From Psychrobacillus sp042944905 (GTDB lineage: Bacteria; Bacillota; Bacilli; Bacillales_A; Planococcaceae): DNA of 64,000 nucleotides. The DNA lies in the NCBI RefSeq assembly GCF_042944905.1, contig NZ_CP168496.1, positions 806,001 through 870,000 of the forward strand. The letters are read 5' to 3'. The translations under genes were made by a program, and so were the position numbers. The notes beneath the pieces were generated by a model. That model was not told the DNA's origin. It did no database searches and saw only the letters and a list, made by a program, of their open reading frames with translations. Below are positions 23,920-33,235 of this stretch, in pieces. Each line of letters opens with the position of its first letter. Position 1 is the first letter of the stretch.

Positions 23920-23948
23920 ATTATAAATTAGTATAAACAAAAATTCAA
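23920..23948 (-). promoter_or_regulatory. Antisense promoter, putative antitoxin RNA
   Basis: On the minus strand TTGAAT, 17 bases, TATAAT. It faces the toxin gene and would start an RNA near 23912 complementary to the toxin mRNA's 3' end, as RatA does for txpA. Confidence 0.6.
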
Positions 23949-24020
23949 TAAAAATTCGTTCACTTCAGTGACGCGACCACCATTGAGTGACAAGTCCCCA
24001 CGGTCATCATTGTAATGGCG

Positions 24021-24048
24021 TGACGCGTCCCTGTGTTAGAAAAAAAAT
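24021..24048 (+). repeat. Dispersed repeat, 3'-truncated
   Basis: Tgacgcgtccctgtgttagaa, then an A-run. It lies downstream of a minus-strand gene but keeps the plus orientation. Confidence 0.8.
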
Positions 24049-24189
24049 CAAAGTGAGATATAAAAGTTAAATTCATATAAATTGGCTTTCATCATTTGAC
24101 TCATGCATTCCTTTGTTGGAACTAATGAAGAAAATTAACCTTTTGTCCAATACCTGTTTTACTTTAATTATTTGAATGAAGCAGGTAAT

Positions 24190-25320
24190 CTAATTTAATA
24201 AATCTAATACATCGTAGTTATAATACTCAATGTTCCGTTTTTGGCTAGTATCTTTAAAAATTAATCCTAGCTCATCTAACTCATTTAATACATTGCGGGC
24301 TGTTGAAGCTGCAATGTTGAAACGGGTAGAGACTTGAACAGCTGTTGTATTAGGTTCTCTAAAAGTAAATAAGTATACGTCCTTTTGGATTGGTCTTTCA
24401 CATTTTTCAAGACCTACTGTTGCAACTAATTCTGCACGATCAAGTAGGTCAGTCAACTTGTCAGCCATGCGGTCTGAAGCACTTAAAAAGAATTTTAACC
24501 AGCTATTCCAATCTGGATTTTGACCTCTGACGCCGTTCAACAAATGATAATAACGTGAACGTTGCTTTTCTAACTCTTCACTTACAAAGAAAATTGGGCT
24601 AGAAACGAGTTTAGATTGCACCATGTATAGAGCTATTAAAATGCGACCTAGACGACCATTTCCATCTAAGAATGGATGAATGGATTCAAATTGAGCATGC
24701 AGTATGGCAACTTTCAAGAGGGGATGACTATCTTCATTTAAAATAATTTCATTTTTTATAAGATGTTCTGTTGACAATTTCTCTCCGTAGGAATGTTTAT
24801 TTGCATATACTTCCCAATTCTCCATGAATGATTCAATTTCATTTGCACCAACAGGAATATAAAAGGCATCTTCTATTTTGTTTGTTGGACCGATGAAGTT
24901 TTGAATTTTACGAAACTCCCCACGTGCAACGTTTGTACCTCGAGCACCCTCCATTAAAATACCGTGAAGTTCTAATATAAGGCGAGTTGTAATAGGATAA
25001 CCATTCCGAATACGTTCATGTCCAGAAATCAAAGCATGCTGATAATTATTAACCTCAATATGCTCCCATTTTGGGTTTGCTTTATGTGTCTGTTCAACCA
25101 TATCTGTAAAGGTAACTTGAGTACCTTCAATACGTGTAGATTGAACAGATTCCTTTAATGCAAGTGTATTAATAAAATCACTTCTTAAAATGGAACGTTT
25201 AAACTTTTCGTCTAGTCGACCAATTTTTCCTGATATATCAGCTAGTTTCATAAATAATTCATAGGCATCCGTATGTTTGATTGAGATAGGTAATTTTTTG
25301 ACTCCTTGTACCGCACTAAT
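24190..25320 (-). CDS. Fic-family AMP-transferase
   Basis: Fic proteins transfer AMP (or related groups) to target proteins. The core motif HPFLDGNGRLGR is complete (about 215 residues into the protein), so it should be active. The inhibitory helix STRIEGTQ near the N-terminus carries the (S/T)xxxE(G/N) motif, placing it in the self-inhibited class (with DUF4172-type N-terminus). The C-terminus is a winged helix (NIAASTARNVLNELDELGLI). The first ATG is at 25251 but has no ribosome site. The frame is open to an ATT at 25320, eight bases after AGGAGG, which adds KKLPISIKHTDAYELF, a plausible family start. ATT initiation is inferred. Confidence 0.85.
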   Translation of the reverse strand: MSAVQGVKKLPISIKHTDAYELFMKLADISGKIGRLDEKFKRSILRSDFINTLALKESVQSTRIEGTQVTFTDMVEQTHKANPKWEHIEVNNYQHALISGHERIRNGYPITTRLILELHGILMEGARGTNVARGEFRKIQNFIGPTNKIEDAFYIPVGANEIESFMENWEVYANKHSYGEKLSTEHLIKNEIILNEDSHPLLKVAILHAQFESIHPFLDGNGRLGRILIALYMVQSKLVSSPIFFVSEELEKQRSRYYHLLNGVRGQNPDWNSWLKFFLSASDRMADKLTDLLDRAELVATVGLEKCERPIQKDVYLFTFREPNTTAVQVSTRFNIAASTARNVLNELDELGLIFKDTSQKRNIEYYNYDVLDLLN

Positions 25321-25430
25321 ATTGTCCGCCTCCTAAAATTAAATTTGAAAATAATGAGAATCGAACTTATAATTATTAATATTACCATGTTAAGAGCGGA
25401 ATATGCAATATGCACTCTTTGAAAATCAAA

Positions 25431-25515
25431 AACGCGTCCACTATGTCAGAAACTAGTGACGCGTCCCTGTGTCAGAAACAATTCTACACTATTCTGACAA
25501 TAGACTACAATTCAG
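25431..25515 (+). repeat. Two dispersed repeats, one truncated
   Basis: A truncated copy (acgcgtccactatgtcagaaac, 25431-25453) is joined by tagt to a full copy (gacgcgtccctgtgtcagaaac and intact core, 25457-25515). It lies upstream of a plus gene and upstream of a minus gene, again in plus orientation. Confidence 0.88.
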
Positions 25516-25668
25516 TGTTACGTAATAAGCAAGAGGATAACCTTTATATACAGTCCTTATGAAAAGTATTGATAAGGTGCAGAAGCAGAAACCTCTGTAC
25601 TATACCCCTGAAACCCTTAACTAATGGTATAATATCAGGTAATAGCACTGTGATAGGGGGAAGGTTCG

Positions 25669-26088
25669 ATGGAAGAGGAAAACCGTAAATTAAGACAAAG
25701 CTTCACCAACTTAAAGAAGGCTTTAGGTCGCCTGGAAGAAGCGTTAAATGAAAATCAAGAGAATAGCCTAATTGTGGATGGAACAATTCAACGGTTTGAA
25801 TTTACGATTGAAATCTATTGGAAAATGTTAAAAAGATTATTACTTAGCGAAGGAATTGAAGCAAAAACACCGAGAGAAACGTTGAAAGAAGCTTATCAAG
25901 TGGGATGGCTTCAAAATGAGCAAGCTTGGCTACAAATGCTGAAAGATCGGAATGAAACTTCACATGCATATGATGAAGACATGGCTAGGAATATTCTACA
26001 GAACATCATCCGCTATTTTCCGGAAATGAAAACAACCTTTCAAAACTTAGAACGACAGTATATGAAGGAATTAGATAACAATGAATGA
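25669..26088 (+). CDS. HEPN-domain toxin (HI0074/HepT-like)
   Basis: The protein has 139 residues, with ATG at 25669 after AGGGGGAAGG. It is all-helical and of the HI0074 'nucleotidyltransferase substrate-binding' family. RNETSHAY near residue 104 is the R-x4-H motif of HEPN RNases. It is followed with an 8-base overlap by the MNT gene. In HepT-MntA systems MntA AMPylates and silences the HEPN RNase. Confidence 0.88.
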   Translation: MEEENRKLRQSFTNLKKALGRLEEALNENQENSLIVDGTIQRFEFTIEIYWKMLKRLLLSEGIEAKTPRETLKEAYQVGWLQNEQAWLQMLKDRNETSHAYDEDMARNILQNIIRYFPEMKTTFQNLERQYMKELDNNE

Positions 26089-26368
26089 GTTGCTTTTAAA
26101 TCAGTTAAGGGGAATAGCGAGCAGATATCCCGAAATTGAATCCGTATTGTTATTTGGTTCTCGTGCTCATGGTGATTGTAATCATTTATCCGATATTGAC
26201 ATAGCGATTAAAGCACCTAACATACCGCAAAAGGATTGGCTATTGCTAACGGAACAAATAGAGAATGAGTTAGATACACTTTTGAAAATTGACTTAGTTT
26301 TATATGATCGTGTATCGGAAGAATTGCGAGTACAAATCGACCAATGTTATCAAGTTTTATATAGGTGA
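26081..26368 (+). CDS. MNT nucleotidyltransferase antitoxin (MntA-like)
   Basis: The protein has 95 residues. The minimal nucleotidyltransferase motif is complete: LLFGSRAHGDCNHLSDIDIA with the third acidic residue in KIDLVLYD. It overlaps the HEPN gene by 8 bases. The repeat/IS junction begins 1-2 bases after its stop. Confidence 0.9.
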   Translation: MNELLLNQLRGIASRYPEIESVLLFGSRAHGDCNHLSDIDIAIKAPNIPQKDWLLLTEQIENELDTLLKIDLVLYDRVSEELRVQIDQCYQVLYR

Positions 26369-26395
26369 AGTGTCCCCGTGTAAAAAACGCATCCC
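26369..26395 (+). repeat. Dispersed repeat stumps before IS copy C
   Basis: Gtgaagtgtccccgtgtaaa, then aacgcatccc cut by the IS. It directly follows the MNT stop codon. Confidence 0.75.
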
Positions 26396-26437
26396 TGTAG
26401 TCTAGCCCCTATTTTATGGACAGTGTAGAATTGTGCA

Positions 26438-27289
26438 TTAGCTAGCTGAATGTTTTAACTTTAAATAAGCAGTTGGACTTAAATAACCCAGTCTTTTTTG
26501 ACCACGGTTTTGGTTAAAATATGCAATGTATAAGAGTAAATCTTTCTTTACCTGTTTGGCATTATCTGTCGCATACAAGTGCGGGAATTCTGTCTTTAAT
26601 TGCGAAAAAAAGCTCTCAATTACAGCGTTATCCCAGCAGTTTGCCTTCCGAGACATACTTGGTGAAAAGTGAAGTTTCTTGGCAAGATTTTTATACTTAA
26701 AAGACTTATAGACACTTCCTTGATCAGAGTGAATGATGACGTTTGTTAAGTCGGGCAACTTTCTAGTTTTCATTGCTTGTTTAACAGTAGTTTCTACCAG
26801 GTTTGCAGTTGGACTATCGCTCATTTCAAATGCAATAATTTCTCGATTACAAAGATCCATGATTGCAGAAACGTAAAATTTATCTTCTTCCACTGTAATC
26901 TCAGATAGATCGGTAACCCATTTACGATTGGGCAGCGAAGCATCAAAATCTCTATTAAGAAGGTTTGGATATACCCAGTCAGATTGTGCATCTTTCTTAG
27001 ATTGGAAGTACTTCTTAACTCGAATTTTAGATTTAATATTCATCTCATTCATTAATCGCTGTACACGCTTGTGATTAATTACATGATCGTGGTTAGCTTT
27101 CAGTTCACCAGCAATTCTTTTCACGCCAATGGTGCCACCAGTAAAATCATATAAGCTTTGGATGACCGTAATATCGATTTGATCCCGCTCAGAAAGAGAC
27201 TTTTGAGGTTGTGCCATATAGTTGTAATATCCACTGGTTGATACTTTTAATGTTTTACAAAGTGTAGTTACTGGATAATCCTTTCTCAA
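26438..27289 (-). CDS. IS3-family transposase OrfB
   Basis: Identical to the OrfB at 19882-20733 (283 residues, intact DDE motif). Confidence 0.95.
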   Translation of the reverse strand: MRKDYPVTTLCKTLKVSTSGYYNYMAQPQKSLSERDQIDITVIQSLYDFTGGTIGVKRIAGELKANHDHVINHKRVQRLMNEMNIKSKIRVKKYFQSKKDAQSDWVYPNLLNRDFDASLPNRKWVTDLSEITVEEDKFYVSAIMDLCNREIIAFEMSDSPTANLVETTVKQAMKTRKLPDLTNVIIHSDQGSVYKSFKYKNLAKKLHFSPSMSRKANCWDNAVIESFFSQLKTEFPHLYATDNAKQVKKDLLLYIAYFNQNRGQKRLGYLSPTAYLKLKHSAS

Positions 27290-27645
27290 GGCCGTAATGG
27301 CTTCGAAGCACTTCTTTTTTCGTTCTCCTTGAGAAAGGCCTGGAACTTTTTTAAGATTTCATTTTGTATCAATTGCTCCTTGTACTTCTTTTCTATATCT
27401 CTTAATCTATTTAGTTCTGCAGTGTGTTCAATCAAATCTGATTTCTCATAGTGTGAGAGAAGTGCATCTTCACCATGTTCTCTGTAAAGTTTCAGCCACC
27501 CTGTCAATGAATTAATATGAATTTCCAGTTCGTCCGCGACATCTTGCCTGTTACGTTTATTCAGACGTACTTCATTTACTGCAAATAACTTTTGTTCATA
27601 TGTGAGTTGACGTTTTTTTGTTTTCTTACGAATGTTCATGATCAT
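27286..27645 (-). CDS. IS3-family transposase OrfA
   Basis: Identical to the OrfA at 20730-21089, overlapping orfB by 4 bases. Confidence 0.95.
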   Translation of the reverse strand: MIMNIRKKTKKRQLTYEQKLFAVNEVRLNKRNRQDVADELEIHINSLTGWLKLYREHGEDALLSHYEKSDLIEHTAELNRLRDIEKKYKEQLIQNEILKKFQAFLKENEKRSASKPLRP

Positions 27646-27713
27646 GCCCCTCTCAGATGGTTGTATTTACACAATTATAACACTCTATGTGTCCATTATA
27701 AGGGGGTCGACCA

Positions 27714-27790
27714 AACTGTGACAGAAACAATTCTACACTATTCTGACAATAAACTACAATTCACTATTAAATATTATCTAGAATACATGA
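27714..27790 (+). repeat. Dispersed repeat, right part after IS copy C
   Basis: Aactgtgacagaaacaatt, core ctattctgacaataaactac, tail ctattaaatattatctagaatac. Confidence 0.85.
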
Positions 27791-27861
27791 TCTAAAAAAG
27801 GAAAAGGGGCTTGAAACAGAGGGGGAACCACTTGTAATTGAATGGTTAACTTCTCTCCTAA

Positions 27862-27916
27862 AATCATAGCGAATTGTCAGAGTAGCACGAAATCTCCCTA
27901 ACACAGGGGCCAGTTT
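27862..27916 (-). repeat. Dispersed repeat, diverged, the only minus-strand copy seen
   Basis: The reverse complement reads ggcccctgtgttagggaga, then gctactctgacaattcgctatg. The order matches the consensus with many substitutions. Confidence 0.6.
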
Positions 27917-28121
27917 TAACCGTCTCTATTAAATAGCACACGCATCACTTTTTCAAGTCTTTATTCAGCTCAGATCCTTTTGTATCAAATTTAATATTAA
28001 ATTCATAGATTACGACTAGTTTCGACATTATATTTAATGACTCTGTATTACAATATACTGAAAGTTCATTAATTATTAATTGATACAACCTGTAGTGAAA
28101 AACGTAGGAGGGTATGGTTGC

Positions 28122-28271
28122 ATGACTTCAGAAGAATTACAAGAAGAATTCAAGCGTATTTTAGAATATGGATATCTTCGAGGGAATGAGAATGAATTGA
28201 TTAAAACGGATGATTTTATTGGAGAATTATCCAAACAGCTATTAAATTTGCTGGAGAAGAATAAAGTTTAA
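28122..28271 (+). CDS. Small hypothetical protein
   Basis: The protein has 49 residues. ATG at 28122 is preceded by TAGGAGGG at 10 bases. It is helical (TSEELQEEFKRILEYGYLRG, DFIGELSKQLLNLLEKNKV), possibly an antitoxin fragment or phage small protein. It is not recognised. An IS4-type element is inserted 21 bases downstream. Confidence 0.45.
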   Translation: MTSEELQEEFKRILEYGYLRGNENELIKTDDFIGELSKQLLNLLEKNKV

Positions 28272-28292
28272 TAAGGATTATATAGAAGAACT

Positions 28293-29697
28293 CACTAGCG
28301 TCGCATAAATGAGTTCTGAATGTTCCGTTTTTTATTTTTCTTGGTTTTAATTAAAAACGAAGACACTCAAGTAGAGGTAGTAAACATCCATTTTTTGACT
28401 ATAACCTAAGACTGGTGCGACAGAGATTAGCTAACTTTATGGGACAGTACTCCCTGTGATTTTACGCAACCAGATTTTTGCTGGTTTCCATAAAGCTGCT
28501 TTTAAGTATCTACTAATTTGTAAGTACGTTCGCTTACTTTGGGTATTTAACTGAGCGAGTACATTTAGACAGTAAACAATCATTGCGATGTACACTTGGT
28601 TGTGTACGGCTTGCTCACTGCAACCGTAGAACTTTTTAATGTTCAGATGTTGTTTCATCCATTTAAAGAATAACTCGATCGCCCAGCGTGATTTGTACAA
28701 TTCAGCGATTTCATCTGCACTCAAATCAAAGCGATTGGTTAGTAAATGAAGCTCATTCCCTTTGGAATCGAGAACTTTGATTAAACGAAACACGTTTTCA
28801 GCACGATTCTGGATCGTACCAATGACCACCATTTCATCTGATATAACAGATGAATCTTCAGGTAATCTGAACGTTTCAAGTACACGTATGACGGCGTTTT
28901 TACGCAAGCGGGAGACGAAGAAATAGCCTTCATCTGTCATGCCGTCAAAACGTTCGTAATCCAGGTAACCACGGTCAAATACGTACATGCATTCCTTGTC
29001 ATCAACGAGTACTTCCAATTGACCACGATCATGTTCTATCGCATTCGTTAGGACGGCTTTATCCGGATAGGAACACCCTTTTTCCATGAACACAAGCCGT
29101 AAGTGAAGTTTGACGCCCGATTTTGTTTTTCGGAATTTCGCCCACTTGTGATTCGTTAAATTTAACGGTAAGGTGCTCGAGTCAATGATTTTGAGTGGCG
29201 TGGTTGTTTTTCGTCTTGTTTGAAAGTCTGTCTTGTTGTGAATTTGAGCAACTAAATCAAGAAGTATAGATTGAAAGAAATCGGTCGGTACTTGATTTAA
29301 ACGACGGCCTAGTTGAGAAAAACTGATGGAATCTAGGTTCGTTACATGCTGCAGTTCCTCTGAAAATACACAGTCACTTAAAGCGCGTAAACTCTCTGTT
29401 TCATGAAGTTGTGCAAATAACAGTAATTTCATAAACGAAGCCATGTGAAGCTTCTTTGTATAGTAGTCTAAATGTAGATTTTTCACTTGGTTTTCTAATA
29501 ATTTGTTGGAAATCGGTGAAAACCATTGTTCAAATGATGTTTTTCGTGTAATCTTATCCATGAGATTGATCCTTTTTAATGGATTTGGATAGGTTACTAC
29601 CACCAAACCATTATAAAGGATTTTTTTATGGAAAAATAAAATTACAGAAATTTCAGATTAAATTATGGTGATGAATTATTTTGATGCGACGCTAGTG
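28293..29697 (-). mobile_element. IS4-family element (IS4Bsu1-like), 1405 bp, with 9-bp target duplication
   Basis: The ends CACTAGCGTCGCAT and ATGCGACGCTAGTG are exact inverted repeats, close to those of the element at 21896. AGAAGAACT flanks both sides (28284-28292 and 29698-29706). One transposase gene is present. Confidence 0.93.
28437..29561 (-). CDS. IS4-family transposase
   Basis: The protein has 374 residues, with ATG at 29561 after AAAGGAT. It starts MDKITRKTSFEQWFSPISNK as in IS4Bsu1 relatives. DDE: LKIIDSSTLPLNL, MYVFDRGYLDYE, and YKSRWAIELFFKWMKQHLNI. It is intact. Confidence 0.92.
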   Translation of the reverse strand: MDKITRKTSFEQWFSPISNKLLENQVKNLHLDYYTKKLHMASFMKLLLFAQLHETESLRALSDCVFSEELQHVTNLDSISFSQLGRRLNQVPTDFFQSILLDLVAQIHNKTDFQTRRKTTTPLKIIDSSTLPLNLTNHKWAKFRKTKSGVKLHLRLVFMEKGCSYPDKAVLTNAIEHDRGQLEVLVDDKECMYVFDRGYLDYERFDGMTDEGYFFVSRLRKNAVIRVLETFRLPEDSSVISDEMVVIGTIQNRAENVFRLIKVLDSKGNELHLLTNRFDLSADEIAELYKSRWAIELFFKWMKQHLNIKKFYGCSEQAVHNQVYIAMIVYCLNVLAQLNTQSKRTYLQISRYLKAALWKPAKIWLRKITGSTVP

Positions 29698-29995
29698 AGA
29701 AGAACTAAATCCTAAATAAGGGCTCGTTCTGTTCTACTGCTCACTCAACTGTAGATTATTCTTTTGTTCAACTCCATTCTAAAGCAATAATAAAATTGAA
29801 TTGTTATAAATGTTCTAAACATGCCCCTAAGATTATACTTTAATGGCAGGGTTACCTACATAAGGTTATGTCTTCGCATGTGGACAGGTTTTAAAAGAAG
29901 AGTTGAAATGTCATGAATGCAAGAGAGTACACCATTGCCGAAATAACAGTAAATTAAGAATGATGAAAATCAAACAGGATAAAGGATGGTTTATT

Positions 29996-31123
29996 ATGGA
30001 ATTTAGAGATTTAAAGACACAATATCAGAAATATAAACACGAAATTGACTCTGCTATACAAAAAGTTGTTAATGATGCCAATTTCATTGGTGGTAACGAA
30101 GTAAAAGAGCTAGAAGAACAATTAGCAGATTATGTTGGGGTAAAACACTGTATTACCTGCGCTAATGGAACAGAAGCAATGACTTTAGTAATGATGTCTT
30201 GGGGAATAAAAGAAGGAGATGCAGTATTTATACCAGACTTCACATTCTTTTCAACTGGTGAAATTGTATCCTTTCTAGGTGCAACTCCTGTTTTTGTAGA
30301 TGTAGATAGCGAAACATTTAATATAGATACAATAAAATTAGAAGAAGCAATTATTAAGACGATTGAAGAAGGAAAGTTAACTCCAAAGGTTATTATTCCT
30401 GTTGATTTATTTGGTCTACCAGCAAATTATCCTGAGATAGAGAGAATTGCTAAGAAGTATAATTTATTCGTATTAGAGGATGGTGCTCAAGGATTTGGTG
30501 GTAATATCAATGGAAAAAGAGCATGTAGTTTTGGAGACGCTGCTACTACTTCGTTCTTTCCAGCTAAACCACTAGGTTGTTATGGAGATGGCGGGGCCAT
30601 TTTTACTAATGATGATAAATTAGCGGAATTACTCAAGTCTTTCAAAGTTCACGGAAAAGGCGAGAATAAGTACGATAATGTTCGAATTGGTGTTAACTCC
30701 AGATTAGACACTATTCAAGCAGCCGTATTAAAAGTAAAACTAAAAGCATTTATCGATCATGAAGTGGAAGATGTAAACCGAGTATATAATTTATACAATG
30801 AAAGATTGAATGGAACTATTGAAACTCCAATCATACCAGAGGGATTTTATTCAAGTTTTGCCCAGTACACTATTAAGCTAAAGAACAAGGAACAGCGGGA
30901 TGGTCTACAAGCAAAATTAAAAGATGAAGATATTCCTAGTATGGTTTATTATGTTAAGCCAATGCACAAACAAGATGCTTTTGCATATTTGGATCTTAAT
31001 GATCAAGACTTTGAAACTACTAATAAACTTTGTGATACAGTGCTTTCCTTACCGATGCATCCTTATTTGAGTGAAGAGGATGTGGATAAAGTTTGTGATG
31101 TGATTAAAGAGTTTATGGTTTAA
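29996..31123 (+). CDS. DegT/DnrJ/EryC1-family sugar aminotransferase
   Basis: The protein has 375 residues. ATG at 29996 follows AAAGGATGG; an upstream open frame from a TTG near 29903 contains a CHEC...HHC zinc-ribbon-like fragment and is not needed. PLP-dependent fold: FIGGNEVKELEEQLADYVGV, ANGTEAM, the Asp pair in FVLEDGAQGFGG, and the PLP lysine in TTSFFPAKPLGCYGDGGA. It resembles WbpE/WlbC-type transaminases making amino sugars for surface polysaccharide. It stands alone here, with no other polysaccharide gene nearby. Confidence 0.88.
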   Translation: MEFRDLKTQYQKYKHEIDSAIQKVVNDANFIGGNEVKELEEQLADYVGVKHCITCANGTEAMTLVMMSWGIKEGDAVFIPDFTFFSTGEIVSFLGATPVFVDVDSETFNIDTIKLEEAIIKTIEEGKLTPKVIIPVDLFGLPANYPEIERIAKKYNLFVLEDGAQGFGGNINGKRACSFGDAATTSFFPAKPLGCYGDGGAIFTNDDKLAELLKSFKVHGKGENKYDNVRIGVNSRLDTIQAAVLKVKLKAFIDHEVEDVNRVYNLYNERLNGTIETPIIPEGFYSSFAQYTIKLKNKEQRDGLQAKLKDEDIPSMVYYVKPMHKQDAFAYLDLNDQDFETTNKLCDTVLSLPMHPYLSEEDVDKVCDVIKEFMV

Positions 31124-31129
31124 ATTAAA

Positions 31130-31206
31130 AACGCGTCCCTGTGTTAGAAACAATTCTACAGAATTCTGACAATTTACTACAATTCGCTTTTAAATAGTAT
31201 CTAGTA
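31130..31206 (+). repeat. Dispersed repeat after the aminotransferase gene
   Basis: Acgcgtccctgtgttagaaac, core gaattctgacaatttactac, tail ttttaaatagtatctagtaa. It begins 7 bases after the stop codon. Confidence 0.88.
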
Positions 31207-31221
31207 AAGTAAGCGTCAAAT

Positions 31222-31252
31222 AATGCCCACCTAATTATCTTGGTGGGCATTC
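31222..31252 (+). terminator. Hairpin after dispersed repeat
   Basis: AATGCCCACC pairs with GGTGGGCATT, in the same tail context (aagtaagcgtcaaata) as at 5370 and 12411. Confidence 0.6.
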
Positions 31253-31444
31253 GCAATTATCCCTCAAAACCCATACCCTTCCAAAATAATTACAAATCAA
31301 AAACGAATCCCTTTTTATTCCTATTTTGGTAGTGGTTTATTGCTTCCTTCCATTGATTAGGCTCTATTTAACCTGTATTATTAATCAGTTGAGATATAAT
31401 GCATATTTCACAACAACTTAGATACATACATCAGGAGGAATTAC

Positions 31445-32971
31445 ATGAGCAAAGGCTTAGTCAAGTCAGTAGCTGTAACAGTATTATTAACGGCATCGAT
31501 CTTATCATTTTCTTCCGTAGCATTTGGAGCAACATCTACGATAGAACAATCGGTAAACAAGATGAAAACAGAGCTTAACAAAGCTACAACACATTATGTG
31601 TATCCTTCATTGGAAGGAAAGCTGGTACCGAGCAGCGAGTTATACCCTATATTAAACAGTGCAAAGAAAAACTATCAACTGACTAGAAGTGCGGTAGTTT
31701 CCTCAAAAATTTCATCCACACAAAAGACAGCAATTTTGAATGAAATGGACACGCTTTATAAAGAAAAAGTTTCAGAAGGACTAGTAGCTTATATGGATGC
31801 GTATAACTATGCTACAAAATATTTAGATCCATTATTAGGTGAAATAGAAGGTGCTCAAGGGAGAAATGACTTTGCTACAGTTGAAAAGATATATCACCAA
31901 TTGTCTTATCAATTAAAAGGTAGATCTGCCATTTTATATCGATTTACTGGAAAAGCAACTCGCGATTTGTTACTTGAAAAGTACAAACAACCATCAGATC
32001 AAAAACATGATGAATTAATGGTACCTGTCACTATTTATATGAAAATTATTGAGGTTGAGAAACTAGTAAGCGAGGGAAAAGAGCAAGAAGCAAAAAAGGT
32101 ATTTGAAAGTATTCAAGCTTTAGTAGAATTGCTTCCAAAATCTAGTTCAAGTACATTTATAAATAGCTTGCTTAAGAAAGTAGAGAAAGTAAATGAAGTG
32201 GTAAAATTGGCTTCATTTCCAAAAGATAAAATACCAACTCCACACCCTGCAGATTTAGTATTGAAAAGTGTGTATTCCACTGGATATGAAGTAAAGAAAA
32301 ATCATACAGACTTTGAGGTGTTCAATAAAGAACAGATCAAAGTAGTAGGGTTTGAAGGGAACATGTTCACGATTTGTGGGGATTTAAGCGACACAACTTT
32401 AATTAAAGCAGCAAGAAGTATTAGTAATATAAGTGGACGTATTAGTTATAACGATATGTACGCCTTTTTTAAAACTGCAAGTCAAGGACAGATTATTAGT
32501 AAAGGCGATATGAATATATATACAGATGGCAAAAAAATTATCGTAAGTTGGATTTCAAATGAACAAGATTTAAAAACATTTTTGAATACTGCTCAATTTA
32601 TTCAATATTACATAAATTTTAGCAGTCAGGTTGTTCGTCTTCCTGCAAATGAAATAAAAATGCAACATAATTCTTATTTTACAGACACATTTATTGATCG
32701 ATTTATCACGGAGCGAATGACAGCAGAAGTCATAAATGGTGAAACTAAGTATTATTTACTATCTAGAGAAAGCGGACACTTAGTATTGGGCACCATTTAT
32801 TGGACAGAAGATACAAAAGTGACTCATTTTGAAAAGAACAGCATAAAGTACGTCGAAATAAGTGAACATCATGATAGTAAACTCACTGCTAATCATACGG
32901 ACTACATTATTCTTAAAGAAGAAAACGGGAATTATAAAGTGGACGATATTAGATTAGAGTACGATAAGTGA
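31445..32971 (+). CDS. SbsC-type cell-wall-bound exoprotein (paralogue 1)
   Basis: The protein has 508 residues, with ATG at 31445 after CAGGAGG. The signal peptide is residues 1-29 (SVAFGA). Residues 30-250 match the N-terminal module of the S-layer protein SbsC (MDAYNYATKYLDPLLGEIE, YHQLSYQLKGRSAILYRFTG, ATRDLLLEKYKQP). In SbsC this module binds secondary cell-wall polymer without SLH repeats. Residues 260-508 are a beta-rich domain I do not recognise. It is one of four paralogues within 16 kb. Confidence 0.75.
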   Translation: MSKGLVKSVAVTVLLTASILSFSSVAFGATSTIEQSVNKMKTELNKATTHYVYPSLEGKLVPSSELYPILNSAKKNYQLTRSAVVSSKISSTQKTAILNEMDTLYKEKVSEGLVAYMDAYNYATKYLDPLLGEIEGAQGRNDFATVEKIYHQLSYQLKGRSAILYRFTGKATRDLLLEKYKQPSDQKHDELMVPVTIYMKIIEVEKLVSEGKEQEAKKVFESIQALVELLPKSSSSTFINSLLKKVEKVNEVVKLASFPKDKIPTPHPADLVLKSVYSTGYEVKKNHTDFEVFNKEQIKVVGFEGNMFTICGDLSDTTLIKAARSISNISGRISYNDMYAFFKTASQGQIISKGDMNIYTDGKKIIVSWISNEQDLKTFLNTAQFIQYYINFSSQVVRLPANEIKMQHNSYFTDTFIDRFITERMTAEVINGETKYYLLSRESGHLVLGTIYWTEDTKVTHFEKNSIKYVEISEHHDSKLTANHTDYIILKEENGNYKVDDIRLEYDK

Positions 32972-33002
32972 TGTGTCCATATGGGCACCGTTAGTGACGT
33001 GA

Positions 33003-33060
33003 AACGCGACCACTGTGTCAGAAACGATTCTACACTATTCTGACAATTGACTACAAATTT
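33003..33060 (+). repeat. Dispersed repeat
   Basis: Aacgcgaccactgtgtcagaa, core ctattctgacaattgactac. Confidence 0.85.
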
Positions 33061-33078
33061 AGATTCACTAGAACGAAT

Positions 33079-33124
33079 AACACCTCCTACACTTGAATCT
33101 ATAAAGTGTAGGAGGTGTTTGTTT
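33079..33124. terminator. Strong terminator hairpin
   Basis: AACACCTCCTACACTT pairs with AAGTGTAGGAGGTGTT, then TGTTTT. Related hairpins follow repeats at 33745 and 51446. Confidence 0.8.
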
Positions 33125-33175
33125 TAATTGCTATTCGAACTTTATGCGGCTGAAATTTCATCTTCAGCCTCTAGT

Positions 33176-33235
33176 GACGCGTCCCTGTGTCAGAAACAAT
33201 TCTACACTATTCTGACAATAGACTACAATTCACTA
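33176..33235 (+). repeat. Dispersed repeat, near-consensus
   Basis: Gacgcgtccctgtgtcagaaac, with the core ctattctgacaatagactac intact. Confidence 0.88.

Larger units (their letters stand above)
26396..27713 (-). mobile_element. IS3-family (IS150-like) element, copy C, complete 1318 bp
   Basis: It has the same ends, length and content as copy B, between catccc and aactgtgacagaaac of a dispersed repeat. Confidence 0.95.
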
